NCBI RefSeq assembly: GCF_014647895.1
Contig: NZ_BMQB01000009.1
Span: 62,001 to 126,000, forward strand
DNA length: 64,000 nt
Direction of reading: 5' to 3'
DNA from: Pilimelia anulata
Lineage (GTDB): Bacteria; Actinomycetota; Actinomycetes; Mycobacteriales; Micromonosporaceae
The position numbers and the translations under genes were made by a program. The notes beneath the pieces are model-generated. The model was given only the letters and a program-made list of their open reading frames with translations, ran no database searches and was not told where the DNA came from. How positions within the stretch are numbered: the stretch's first letter is position 1; every line of letters starts with the position of its first letter. Below, in pieces: positions 32,747 to 42,039 of this stretch.

Positions 32747-33694
32747 ATGAGGGTCTTCGTCGCCGGCGCGACCGGTGTGCTCGGCCGGCAGCTCGCGCCG
32801 CTGCTCGCGGCCGCGGGCCACGAGGCGGTCGGCCTGGCCCGTTCGCGCGCCCGGGCGGCCGATTGGGAGGCCGTCGGCGGCACGCTGGTCACCGCGGACG
32901 CGCTGGACCGCGGGGCGCTGCTCGCCGCCGTCCGCGCGGCCGCCCCCGACACGGTCGTCCACCTGCTCACGGCCATCCCCGCCGACGCCGACCCGAAGCG
33001 GCTGGCGCGGGTGTTCGGGCCGACGAACCGGCTCCGGACCGAGGGCACCCGCAACCTGCTGGCCGCCGCCGAGCAGGCGGGCGTCGAGCGGGTCGTGGTG
33101 CAGAGCGTGGCGTTCGCGTACGACCCGGCCGGGTCCGGGCCCGCCGACGAGGACGTGCCGTTCTGGCCGCGCCCGCCGGCGCAGTTCGCCCCCGTCCTGG
33201 ACGCGCTGCGGGAGCTGGAGCGGCTCGCCGCCGGCGCGGGCGCGCTGGTGCTGCGCCTCGGCCACCTGTACGGGCCGGGGACGATGTTCGACCCGGCCGG
33301 CGGTTTCGTCGCGCGGATCCGGGCGAACCGGGTGCCGGTGGTCGGGCGGGGCGCGTCCGTGCTGTCGTTCACGCACGTCCGGGACGCCGCCCGGGCGATC
33401 GTCCGGGGCCTGGCCGCCGACCACCGCGGCCCGCTGAACATCGTGGACGACGACCCGGTCACCATGGCCGAGTGGCTGCCGTACGCCGCGCACCTGGTGG
33501 GCGCCGCGCCGCCGCGGCGGGTGCCGGCGCTGCTGGCCCGGCTGGTCGCCGGCGGCTGGGGCGTGGCGTTCATGAACGAGCTGCGCGGCGCCGCGAACGG
33601 CCGGGCGGCGGACGCGATCGGCTGGCGGCCGGCGTACCCGTCGTGGCGGCCGGTGCTCGCCGGCGAGCTGCGCGGCGGTACCCCCGCGCGCTGA
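32747..33694 (+). CDS. NAD-dependent epimerase/dehydratase family protein
   Basis: A 315-residue extended short-chain dehydrogenase. VAGATGVLGRQLAPLL binds the cofactor. TEGTRNLLAAAEQAGVERVVVQSVAFAY holds the Ser region, but the Tyr-x3-Lys pair is not evident (FAPVLDALRELERL), so catalysis may be altered, as in NmrA/isoflavone-reductase-like members. Substrate unknown. GGGGAGG lies five bases before the ATG. Confidence 0.8.
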   Translation: MRVFVAGATGVLGRQLAPLLAAAGHEAVGLARSRARAADWEAVGGTLVTADALDRGALLAAVRAAAPDTVVHLLTAIPADADPKRLARVFGPTNRLRTEGTRNLLAAAEQAGVERVVVQSVAFAYDPAGSGPADEDVPFWPRPPAQFAPVLDALRELERLAAGAGALVLRLGHLYGPGTMFDPAGGFVARIRANRVPVVGRGASVLSFTHVRDAARAIVRGLAADHRGPLNIVDDDPVTMAEWLPYAAHLVGAAPPRRVPALLARLVAGGWGVAFMNELRGAANGRAADAIGWRPAYPSWRPVLAGELRGGTPAR

Positions 33695-33724
33695 CGCCCG
33701 CCGTTCACGGCGCCCGGGCCGCAC

Positions 33725-33761
33725 CGGGGCGCGGCGGGCCGGGTCCGCCCGCCGCGCCCCG
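33725..33761. terminator. Hairpin between convergent epimerase and acylase genes
   Basis: Perfect 15-bp arms CGGGGCGCGGCGGGC and GCCCGCCGCGCCCCG with a seven-base loop; serves both strands. Confidence 0.8.
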
Positions 33762-33768
33762 CTCGCGG

Positions 33769-36018
33769 TCACCGGCCGCGGTACGGCCCGTCGGCGCCGG
33801 GGGCGTACCGGCGGGCGACGTGCCCGGCCAGCTCGTCCGGGTGGAACAGGACCGGCCGCAGGTCCCCGGCGGCGTACCGGGCGGCCTGGTCGGTGAAGTG
33901 CGGCGAGGTCGGGTTCCCGCTCGCCCCGCCCGCGGTGATCGCCCTGGCGCGGACCCGCGGCCCGAACTCCACCACCGCGACGAAGCTGTTGCCGCTGGTC
34001 CCGTAGTAGTTCTTGGTCCCCGGCCACTGCTTCGCCCCGAACGACGCCAGCGACCCCCACTGGGCCGAGGTGAACGGCACCGGGATGCTCGGCTTGGCGT
34101 CGTCGAACTTCTGCACGATCGCCCCGTCGTTGCGCTGGAACCGGTTGATCCGGCCCCACGGCACCCGCCAGTCGCCGAAGTCGCGGGTCAGCCGCTCGGT
34201 GGCGGCGGTCAGCGCGGCGAGGCGCTGGGTGTCGGTGGCCCGGTCGGCGATGTAGTCCCAGACGGACACCCCGGCCTCGCGGGCGGCGGCGACCACCTGC
34301 ACCCAGATCGCCTCGCCCCAGAACACGGCGAGCGAGGTCGCGGTGGAGTCGGCCGACCAGCGGTGGTCCCAGTCGCGCAGCAGCGCGGTCGGCCCGGCCA
34401 GCGCGGCCTTCCGCGGGTCGTCGCCGGGCAGCCGGTCCCAGGCCGCGGCGAGGCCGGGCCCGAACCGGGCGAAGGCGGTCAGGTACGGGTCGTACGCCGC
34501 CGCCGTCAGCGATTCCGGCGTGAAGTCGCGACGGGCCTCCAGCACCCGGATGGCCTGCGGGCCGCGCGGGTTCTCGCCGGCCTGGTCGAGGTACCGCGGG
34601 TGGTCGGCGGCCTTCGGGCTGTCCGGGCCGGCGGCCGTCCACGGCCAGTTGTTGGTGTTGAACACCCAGTCGGTGCGCGGGTTGACCGCCCGCGGCAGGC
34701 TGGCCAGGCTGTGCAGGCCGCGCCAGTCGGTCGCCGGGTCGCTGCCGTCGACCGGCCGCCGGTAGTCGAACCGGTTGTCGCGGACCGGCATGAACTGCGG
34801 CATGAGGAACGCGATCCCGCCGTCGGCGTCGGCGAAGACGGTGTTGTTGGAGCTGTTGGCGCGCAGCCGGGCGACGTCCAGGAAGCTGGCGTAGTCGGTG
34901 GCCTTGGTCCGCAGGAAGCTCTGCTGCAACGCCTCGACCGGGCGGTTCATCAGGGCGAAAGCGATCCACCGCCCGTCGGCCTCGCGGACGATCGGCCCGT
35001 GGTGGGTGGCGTACGTGGTGACGGTGCGCTGGGCCAGCCGCCCGTCGGCGGTCCGGTAGGACAGCGTGACCGGCTTGGTGGTGACCGGCCGCAGGGCGTC
35101 GCCGTACCGGTAGGACAGGCGGCCGTCCGCGCCGGGCACGACCGTCTCGGCGAACTCGTCGACGTTGTCGGCGCCGCTGGAGGTGTGCATCCAGCCGGCG
35201 CGCGCGTTGAAGCCCTGGTAGATGAAGAACTGGCCCCAGGTCGCGGCGCCGTAGACGTTGAGCCCCTCGCCGCTGGTCACCTGCTGCTCGGAGCGGAAGA
35301 AGAAGCTGGTGTGCGGGTTGATCAGCAGCAGCGCGTGGCCGTCGCGGGTGCGCGGCGGGGCGACCGCGAAGCCGTTGGAGCCGCTCGGCTCGGCGTACCG
35401 CAGGCCGCGCTCCTCGTCGGTCATCGGCACCGGGCGCTTGGCGTAGAACGCCTCGAGCTGGCTGAGCGGCACCCGCTCGATGTCGCCGCCGATGCTGCCC
35501 TCGGAGAAGCTGAGCGCCATCCACGGCTCGAACCGCTGGAGCACCCGCGGCCGCACCTCGGGGTGGGTGGCGAGGTAGTGGTTGAGCCCGTCCGCCCAGG
35601 CCCGGGTCAGCGTGCGCAGCCACTCGGGGCTGTCCGCGTGCAGGGCCCTGAGCTGCTCGGGATCGACGAACAGCCGCTGCCGCAGGTCCTGCCAGATCGC
35701 CCCCTCGCCCTCGGCCTCGGCGAGCCGGCCGAGGCTGACCAGGTAGTTCTGCTCGATCCGGGGGAAGTCGTCCTCGGCCTGGGCGTACATCATCCCGAAC
35801 ACCGCGTCGGCGTCGGTGGCGCCGGCGACGTGCGCGATGCCCCAGTCGTCGCGGGTGATCGTCACGTTCGCCGCGTGCGCCCGCCAGCGGGCGGCCTCGG
35901 TGCCGGGCGGGGCGGCGCCGGCGCCGGCCGGCAGGCCGAGGGCCGCGGCCAGGGCCGCGACGACCGCGGCGCCGAGCGCGCGGCGGCCGGGCGATGCCGG
36001 GTGCCGTACCTGGGTCAT
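33769..36018 (-). CDS. Secreted penicillin acylase-family (Ntn) hydrolase
   Basis: A 749-residue precursor with a Sec/Tat-like signal (RRALGAAVVAALAAALGLPAGAGA). Alpha chain contains ITRDDWGIAHV and MMYAQAEDDFPRIEQN. Autocleavage before Ser214 in EPSGSNGFAVAP would free the catalytic N-terminal Ser of the beta chain; NPHTSFFF, TWGQFFIYQGFN and the late Asn in TKNYYGTSGNSFVAVVEFG fit the family. Relatives include aculeacin A acylase and acyl-homoserine-lactone acylases, so substrates are probably long-chain amides. GGAAGG precedes the ATG. Confidence 0.92.
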   Translation of the reverse strand: MTQVRHPASPGRRALGAAVVAALAAALGLPAGAGAAPPGTEAARWRAHAANVTITRDDWGIAHVAGATDADAVFGMMYAQAEDDFPRIEQNYLVSLGRLAEAEGEGAIWQDLRQRLFVDPEQLRALHADSPEWLRTLTRAWADGLNHYLATHPEVRPRVLQRFEPWMALSFSEGSIGGDIERVPLSQLEAFYAKRPVPMTDEERGLRYAEPSGSNGFAVAPPRTRDGHALLLINPHTSFFFRSEQQVTSGEGLNVYGAATWGQFFIYQGFNARAGWMHTSSGADNVDEFAETVVPGADGRLSYRYGDALRPVTTKPVTLSYRTADGRLAQRTVTTYATHHGPIVREADGRWIAFALMNRPVEALQQSFLRTKATDYASFLDVARLRANSSNNTVFADADGGIAFLMPQFMPVRDNRFDYRRPVDGSDPATDWRGLHSLASLPRAVNPRTDWVFNTNNWPWTAAGPDSPKAADHPRYLDQAGENPRGPQAIRVLEARRDFTPESLTAAAYDPYLTAFARFGPGLAAAWDRLPGDDPRKAALAGPTALLRDWDHRWSADSTATSLAVFWGEAIWVQVVAAAREAGVSVWDYIADRATDTQRLAALTAATERLTRDFGDWRVPWGRINRFQRNDGAIVQKFDDAKPSIPVPFTSAQWGSLASFGAKQWPGTKNYYGTSGNSFVAVVEFGPRVRARAITAGGASGNPTSPHFTDQAARYAAGDLRPVLFHPDELAGHVARRYAPGADGPYRGR

Positions 36019-36299
36019 GGGTGGTCCACCTTCCTCGATCGACGGCTCGGGCGGGCCGCGGGCGCGCGCGGCCGGGACGCCGGTGCCCCGGTGCGGGCCG
36101 GGGCCGATCAAGGGAGCAGGGCGGTGCAGGGTGGCGCGGTCGCCGGACGTCCCGCCGCCACCATAGGGCACCGTGGATGCGTCCGGAACCGTCCCGACCG
36201 GACGATCCGGCCGCGGACGCGCGCCGGCCGGGTGGGCGGCTGCTGCCGCACCACCCGGCCGGGTCGTGCCGGTGGGCGCCCTGCCGGAGCGCCCGCCGC

Positions 36300-37526
36300 T
36301 TACCGGGCCGCCGCGGGCGGGCCGGTGTAGAGCAGGACGTTCGGCGAGCCGGAGCCGACGTTGGTCAGCTTGTCCTTGATGCCGTTGGTGCTGACCAGCG
36401 CCTCCCGCACCTGCTGCGGCGTGGCGTCGCGGTTGGCCGCCAGGTACAGCGCGGCGGCGCCGGCCACGTGGGGCGAGGCCATCGACGTACCGGTCATCGT
36501 CGCGCTGCCGGTGTCGCTGCTGTGCGACGCCGAGACGATGTTCCGGCCCGGCGCGAAGATGTCCAGGCAGCGGCCGTAGTTGCTGGGGCCGGGGCTGCCG
36601 GTCCAGCGCGAGTCGTTCGGGTCGCTGTTGCCCACGGTGATCGCGAGCGGCTCCCGGGCCGGGCTGAACCCGCAGGCGTCGCCGCCGTTGTTGCCGGCCG
36701 CGAGCGCGTACGTCACCCCCGCGCCGATGGACTTGCGGACGGCGCTCTCCAGGGCCGCCTGGGTGCCGTTGCCGCCGAGGCTCATGTTCGCGACGGCGGG
36801 CTTGGCGGCGTTGCCGGTGACCCAGTCGACGCCCTTGGTGATGGTGTCCCAGGGCCCGCTGCCCTGGCAGTCCAGCACCCGGACCGCGACGATCTTGGCC
36901 TGCTTGGCCACGCCGAACGTCGTGCCCGCGGCGGTGCCGGCGACGTGCGTGCCGTGCCCGTTGCAGTCGCTGGCGTCGGCGTCGTTGTCGATGAAGTCGC
37001 GGCCCGAGGAGATCCGGCCGGTGAAGTCCTTGTGGGTCAGCCGCGCGCCGGTGTCCAGGATGTAGACGGTCACCCCGCTGCTGCTGGCGTACGTGTACTT
37101 CTTGTCCAGCGGGAGCGCCCGCTGGTCGATCCGGTCGATGCCCCAGGACGGCGGGTCGTTCTGGGTCTCGGTGATGTGGGCCATGCCGACCTGCTCGACC
37201 GAGGCGACCCGGGCGTCGGCCGCGAGCTGCCGCGCCCGCCGCTCGGGCATGGTGACCGAGAAGCCGCGCAGCGCGTGCTCGTAGGTGTAGCGGATCTCGC
37301 CGCCGTACCGGCGGGCGAGGTCGGCGGCGCTGCTGGCGACCAGGCTGTTCTCGTCGGCGAGGGTGACGATGTACCGGTCCGGGATGGCGTCGGCGATGCC
37401 GTGGATGACGCCCTCGGCGTGGGCCGGCGCGGCGAGGCCGAGGGCGGCGATCGTCGCGGCGGCGGTGGCGGTGCCGATCGCCGCGGCGGCGAGGCGGCGG
37501 TGCGGGGTAAGGGGTGCGCGTCGCAA
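36300..37526 (-). CDS. Secreted subtilisin-like serine protease (S8)
   Basis: A 408-residue preproprotease: signal peptide to AHA (about residue 37), inhibitor-I9 propeptide about 50-116 (DRYIVTLADENS...), then the S8 domain with catalytic Asp158 (VYILDTGARLTH), His191 (NGHGTHVAGTA) and Ser348 (GTSMASPHVAG); Asn279 supports the oxyanion hole. It resembles streptogrisin-age actinomycete proteinase-K-like enzymes. The start appears to be TTG (LRRAPLTPH) with GGAG seven bases ahead; the nearby ATG is in another frame. Divergent from the M14 carboxypeptidase. Confidence 0.92.
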   Translation of the reverse strand: MRRAPLTPHRRLAAAAIGTATAAATIAALGLAAPAHAEGVIHGIADAIPDRYIVTLADENSLVASSAADLARRYGGEIRYTYEHALRGFSVTMPERRARQLAADARVASVEQVGMAHITETQNDPPSWGIDRIDQRALPLDKKYTYASSSGVTVYILDTGARLTHKDFTGRISSGRDFIDNDADASDCNGHGTHVAGTAAGTTFGVAKQAKIVAVRVLDCQGSGPWDTITKGVDWVTGNAAKPAVANMSLGGNGTQAALESAVRKSIGAGVTYALAAGNNGGDACGFSPAREPLAITVGNSDPNDSRWTGSPGPSNYGRCLDIFAPGRNIVSASHSSDTGSATMTGTSMASPHVAGAAALYLAANRDATPQQVREALVSTNGIKDKLTNVGSGSPNVLLYTGPPAAAR

Positions 37527-37617
37527 GACTGGGCTCCATTTCGCTGGGGTAGCGAGGGTGGGGGTGGAACGGGCCCGGGGTCGCTGTCGGCCGGCGCCGG
37601 GTCGGGGATACCCGGCG

Positions 37618-37637
37618 ATTGACGAACATCAATAGTT
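37618..37637. promoter_or_regulatory. Copy 2 of the shared 20-bp motif, between protease genes
   Basis: ATTGACGAACATCAATAGTT contains TTGA-CGAACA-TCAA inverted arms. It lies 92 bp upstream of the subtilisin start and 370 bp before the carboxypeptidase. Confidence 0.6.
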
Positions 37638-37679
37638 CCTCGGGTTTGGCAGATTAACCCGGCCGACCCCGCCCGGACC

Positions 37680-37712
37680 TTGCTGCTTTCCGACAATGAC
37701 GGAAAGCAGCAA
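37680..37712. repeat. Perfect 13-bp inverted repeat in divergent protease spacer
   Basis: TTGCTGCTTTCCG and CGGAAAGCAGCAA flank a seven-base loop ACAATGA. It lies between two divergent starts, where a terminator is not expected; it may be an operator or leader hairpin of the carboxypeptidase transcript. The rest of the 480-bp spacer shows only the motif at 37618. Confidence 0.8.
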
Positions 37713-38006
37713 CTCGCGGCCGCCGGGAATGCTGGCGCGATGGTGGGGTATCAGGGGTTTTGCGAAAGGCGTTATTCGGCGTCGATAGCCGTTTGCGCCG
37801 AGTACGGCGAAACACAGCGAACCGGGCGCTCTCCCGGCGTCATCCCGTCCGACCCTTCTCGTCCCGGACCGGTCCGGCGGCCCGCGCGCGACCGGCCCCG
37901 CGGCGGGCGGCCCGGCCGGGCCCGCGCCCGCCGGCCACCGGGACCGCATTGACAGCCGTCGCCCGGGCGAAGAGGCTGCGGACACCACCTCTCGTCGAGG
38001 AGACAC

Positions 38007-41000
38007 ATGAGACGGACACTACTGTCGATGGTCACGGCGCTCGGCCTCACCCTGGCCGGGGTACCCGCCCCGGCCGCCGCGGCGCCCGACCCCGCGGACC
38101 GGCTCCGGGTGTACACCGGAACCCTCTCGCCGACCCAGCTCGCCGCGGTGCACGCCGCCGGCGTGGACCGCGAGGAACTCCAGACCGCCCCCCGCGCCGA
38201 CGGCCGCACCGCCGTCGAGGCGATCCTCACCGCCGACCAGGTCGAGGCGCTGCGCCGGGCCGGCGTACCGCTCGCCCCGAAGCTGATCCGCGGGCGCAGC
38301 GCCGACACGGCCATGGAGCAGCAGCGGCGCGATGGCGACAAGGTCTTCCGCCCGTACAGCGGCGCCGGCGGGCTGCGCGAGGAGCTGGCCGGCATCGCCG
38401 CCCGCAACCCCGGGCTGACCACCCTGCGCACGATCGGCCACTCGGTCAACGGCAAGCCGATCCAGGCGCTGCGGATCACCAAGGACGCCGGCCACGTCGC
38501 CGACGGCACCCGCCCGTCGGTGCTGTACGCCGGCGGCCAGCACGCCCGCGAGTGGATCACGCCGGAGATGAACCGCCGGCTCATCCACCACGTGCTCGGC
38601 GGGTACGGCACCAACGACCTGCTGACCACGCTGGTCGACACCACCGAGCTGTGGTTCATCCCGGTGCTCAACCCCGACGGCTACGACTTCACGTTCACCG
38701 AGGGCAAGCGCCTGTGGCGCAAGAACCTGCGGGACACCAACCACGACGGCCGGATCGCCGCCGGCGACGGCGTCGATCCCAACCGCAACTATGGGCACCG
38801 CTGGGGGTACGACAACGAGGGCTCCTCGCCGCACCCGAGCAGCGAGACGTACCGGGGCGCCGGGCCGAACTCCGAGCCGGAGTCGCAGGCGCTCGACGCG
38901 CTCGCCCGCCGGGTCGACTTCCGGTTCTTCGTCAACTACCACTCGGCCGCCGAGCTGCTGCTGTACGGCACCGGCTGGCAGGTCACCACGCCCAGCCCCG
39001 ACGACGTGATCGGCGAGGCGCTGGCCGGCGACGACGCCTTCCCGGCGGTGCCGGGCTACGACCCGGACCTGAGCGCCGAGCTGTACACCACCAACGGCGA
39101 CACCGACACGTACCTCGGCGAGAAGTACGGCGCCTACGGCTTCACCCCGGAGATGTCGACCTGCGCCACCGCGTCCGGCTGGATCGACGACGACCAGTGG
39201 CGGCCCGAGGACTGCGCCAGCGGCTTCAACTTCCCGGACGACGAGACGCTGATCGCGATGGAGTTCCGCAAGAACGTGCCGTTCGCGCTCTCCCTGGCGC
39301 AGTCGGCCGCCGACCCCGCGGACCCGGTCTCGTCGATCGGCCGGCACACCCCCGACCTGGTCGCGGACCCGTTCCCCGTCGCGTACGGCGGCACCCAGCC
39401 GGTCGCCGTGACCGCGCGCAAGTCGCTGCACGGGGTCAAGCTGCGGTACCGGATCAACGGCGGCCCGCAGCAGACGGCGAGCACCGCGCAGTGGGCCGGC
39501 GGCGAGCGGTACGGCGACGAGGGCACCCAGTGGTACGCCGAACGGCGCGGCCGGGTCACCGGCGCGAAGCCCGGCGACCGGGTGCAGGCGTGGTTCACCG
39601 CCACGAAGCGGGTCGGCAGCACCGACCGGGCGGTGGCCAGTGACCGGTTCACCTACCGGGTGCACGACGCGATCGGCGGCGACGTGCTGGTGCTCGCCAC
39701 CGAGGACGTCACCGGCGAGGCGCCGAAGCAGACCGGGACCGCGGCCAAGTACGCCGGCGTCCACGTCGAGGCGCTCAAGCGGGCCGGGTACCGGCCGGAC
39801 GTGTACGACTTCGACGCCCATGGCCGGCGCGCCCCGCACCCGCTCGGCGTGCTGTCGCACTACCGCGCGGTGGTCTGGGAGACCGGCGACGACGAGGTCA
39901 TCCGCAACCCCGGCCAGCCCGCCGGCACCGCCGCCCGGGCGGCGCTCGACACCGAGCTGGCCGTCCGCGACTACCTCAACGAGGGCGGCAGGCTGGTCCT
40001 CGGCGGCCAGCATGCGCTGCGCGCGCAGGGCACCGGCGAGAACGCCAGCTACGACCCGTCCGGGACAGCCGACTGCCGGACCCCGCGGGTGGCGCCCTGC
40101 CTGGAGCTGTCCGACGACTTCCTCCAGTACTACCTCGGCGCGTACCGGTACCTGGACGACGCCGGCCGCGCCGGCGAGGGCGCGCTGCACCCGGTGGCCG
40201 GCGTGGCCGGCGGCCCGTTCGCCGGGCTGTCCGGGGCGCTGAACGGGCCGGGCTCGGCGGGCAACCAGAAGCACTCGGCCGGCTTCCTGCTGACCCCGGG
40301 CTTCCTGCCGCCGGACAAGTTCCCGCAGTTCGCGGCGGCGCCCGGGATGAGCTGGCAGCGGCCCGGCGGCGGCCCGTTCACCCCGTACGACGGCGAGTAC
40401 CACGCCGGCGTCCTCGGCGTCGGCCAGGCCTACCAGCGGCTGAGCCGCACGGTCGACCTGACCGGGGCCACCGCCGGCGAGCTGGCGTTCCGGTTGTCGT
40501 ACGACACCGAGCCGCGCTACGACTACGTTTTCGTCGAGGCGCACGAGGTCGGCACCGACACCTGGACCACCCTGCCCGAGCGCACCGGGAAGACGAGCAC
40601 GGACACCGGTCTCGGCTGCAAGGGCAGCATCCAGCGGCTGCACCCGCACGTCCTGCACTACGTCGGCACCGACTGCGCGCCGAAGGGCAGCACCGGCGAG
40701 TGGCACGCGGCCAGCGGCAGCTCCGGCGGCTGGCAGCCGATGTCGTTCGACCTGAGCCGGTACGCCGGCAAGCGGGTCGAGCTGTCCATCACGGCCCTCA
40801 CCGACGGCGGTACCGAGGGCATCGGTGTGTTCGTCGACCGGACCGCGGTCAGCGTGGACGGCCGGGTCGTGGCGGAGACGTCGTTCGAGCAGGACCTCGC
40901 CGGCTGGGCGCTGCCGCCGGCGCCGACCGGCTCGCCGAAGAACCCGGCGACGTGGGCGCGGAGCCGGGCGGTGTTCACGGAGGGCGCGGTGGTGACCACG

Positions 41001-41108
41001 GCCGACTCGGTGTACGCCGGGTTCGGGCTGGAGGGGCTGGGGGCGAAGGAGCGGGACACGTTCCTCGACCGCTCCCTGCGCCACCTGGGCGTACCGCCCG
41101 CTCGCTGA
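38007..41108 (+). CDS. Secreted M14 zinc carboxypeptidase, large multidomain
   Basis: A 1033-residue exported metallocarboxypeptidase. Signal peptide to AAAAPD (about 27), propeptide to about 115, then the M14 domain with zinc ligands His179, Glu182 (QHAREWITPE) and His312 (NYHSAAELL), DPNRNYGHRWG, and probable catalytic Glu382 (GFTPEMSTC). Beyond about 430 come beta-sandwich domains, a flavodoxin-like segment around 560-700 (VLVLATEDVTG...), and a final MAM-like/jelly-roll region (VFVEAHEVGTDTWTTLPE, GIGVFVDRTAVSVDG) as in immune-inhibitor-A-type proteases. GAGGAG precedes the ATG. Confidence 0.92.
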   Translation: MRRTLLSMVTALGLTLAGVPAPAAAAPDPADRLRVYTGTLSPTQLAAVHAAGVDREELQTAPRADGRTAVEAILTADQVEALRRAGVPLAPKLIRGRSADTAMEQQRRDGDKVFRPYSGAGGLREELAGIAARNPGLTTLRTIGHSVNGKPIQALRITKDAGHVADGTRPSVLYAGGQHAREWITPEMNRRLIHHVLGGYGTNDLLTTLVDTTELWFIPVLNPDGYDFTFTEGKRLWRKNLRDTNHDGRIAAGDGVDPNRNYGHRWGYDNEGSSPHPSSETYRGAGPNSEPESQALDALARRVDFRFFVNYHSAAELLLYGTGWQVTTPSPDDVIGEALAGDDAFPAVPGYDPDLSAELYTTNGDTDTYLGEKYGAYGFTPEMSTCATASGWIDDDQWRPEDCASGFNFPDDETLIAMEFRKNVPFALSLAQSAADPADPVSSIGRHTPDLVADPFPVAYGGTQPVAVTARKSLHGVKLRYRINGGPQQTASTAQWAGGERYGDEGTQWYAERRGRVTGAKPGDRVQAWFTATKRVGSTDRAVASDRFTYRVHDAIGGDVLVLATEDVTGEAPKQTGTAAKYAGVHVEALKRAGYRPDVYDFDAHGRRAPHPLGVLSHYRAVVWETGDDEVIRNPGQPAGTAARAALDTELAVRDYLNEGGRLVLGGQHALRAQGTGENASYDPSGTADCRTPRVAPCLELSDDFLQYYLGAYRYLDDAGRAGEGALHPVAGVAGGPFAGLSGALNGPGSAGNQKHSAGFLLTPGFLPPDKFPQFAAAPGMSWQRPGGGPFTPYDGEYHAGVLGVGQAYQRLSRTVDLTGATAGELAFRLSYDTEPRYDYVFVEAHEVGTDTWTTLPERTGKTSTDTGLGCKGSIQRLHPHVLHYVGTDCAPKGSTGEWHAASGSSGGWQPMSFDLSRYAGKRVELSITALTDGGTEGIGVFVDRTAVSVDGRVVAETSFEQDLAGWALPPAPTGSPKNPATWARSRAVFTEGAVVTTADSVYAGFGLEGLGAKERDTFLDRSLRHLGVPPAR

Positions 41109-41111
41109 CAT

Positions 41112-41151
41112 GACGGGAGGGTCGGACGGCGTACCGTCCGACCCTCCCGTC
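41112..41151. terminator. Perfect 18-bp hairpin, bidirectional terminator
   Basis: GACGGGAGGGTCGGACGG, loop CGTA and the exact complement follow the carboxypeptidase stop by three bases and the convergent gene's stop by five. Confidence 0.9.
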
Positions 41152-41156
41152 CGGCG

Positions 41157-41666
41157 TCAGTGGCGGCAGACGTCGGTGTGCGTCGCGATGACGGTGTCCC
41201 GGCCGAGGTCCTCCTCGCTCTCGTCGTCGGTGGCGCACTCGGCCGCGGCGTACCCGGCGTTCTGCGCGGAGGCCCGGGCCCGGGCGCGGGCCTGCTCCAT
41301 CGCCACCCCCGGCCGCCCCTTGGCCGTACCGGTGAAGTACTGCGGCCGGTGCGGGTCGAAGACGCAGTTGATCTTCACTTCGGCGTACCAGCGGGTGGTG
41401 GAGATCGGGCCGGCCTTCTGGTCGACCTTGCGGCAGTCCGCGCTGGTGTGCCCGACGGCCTTGGCCTGCTCCCACGCGTCCCGCGCCGCCAGCTCGATGG
41501 CGCCGTCGCGGTCGCCGGACTCGCCCTTGCCGACGAAGTCCCCGAACGCCCGCGCGGACGGCGCGGCCGCGGCTCGCGCGTTCGGCGGCGCGGCCGCCGC
41601 CGGAATGGCCGCCAGGAGGGTCGAAGCGGCCAGTGCCCCCGCCGCCAGCATCGCCCGTACTCTCAT
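41157..41666 (-). CDS. Small secreted protein, function unknown
   Basis: A 169-residue exported protein: signal MRVRAMLAAGALAASTLLAAIPAAAA, then a domain with four Cys (TSADCRKV, KINCVFD, AAECATD, TDVCRH) likely paired in two disulfides, and a conserved-looking ISTTRWYAEVKINC strand. No enzyme motif seen. GGGGGAG lies before the ATG. Convergent with the carboxypeptidase gene. Confidence 0.7.
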   Translation of the reverse strand: MRVRAMLAAGALAASTLLAAIPAAAAPPNARAAAAPSARAFGDFVGKGESGDRDGAIELAARDAWEQAKAVGHTSADCRKVDQKAGPISTTRWYAEVKINCVFDPHRPQYFTGTAKGRPGVAMEQARARARASAQNAGYAAAECATDDESEEDLGRDTVIATHTDVCRH

Positions 41667-42039
41667 CGTCGTACTCCCCCTTCGATTCGGAACACCGAAC
41701 GCTATCGGTCCACTTCGCTGTGTCGCGGTTTCACCGCGACGTTCGCGCGCGACCCGCCCGAACCGACAACTGCTCCCCGGTACGGGCGAGCCACCCGAAC
41801 CGGCGCGATCATTTGCGCTCGGTGCATGGTGGATCCGCGATGCGCATGGGTGCCGCACCGACGCCGGCGGTATGGACCACCCCGGCGGGGATGTGCCGCA
41901 AGATCGTGCCGTCAAGGTCAACAAGGCCGCGGCGACCCCGCGGGGAGGCCGGTGGCCGCGCGGCGACACGCTGACCCGACGGACGGCGTTCGCTACCGCG
42001 ACAGTGTCCGATCCGCTCTGTGGCGCCGCCGGCGGCCGG
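41667..42039. other. Spacer without recognised gene
   Basis: Upstream region of the 41157 gene. It holds an eight-base hairpin GTCGCGGT-TTC-ACCGCGAC at 41722-41740 and no convincing coding frame. Confidence 0.5.

Noticed and set aside
33769..37632. Open frame of 1287 codons joining subtilisin antisense-frame sequence to the acylase
   Set aside because: Only the acylase part (from 36018) is protein-like; the upstream 500 codons are an out-of-frame shadow of the subtilisin gene.
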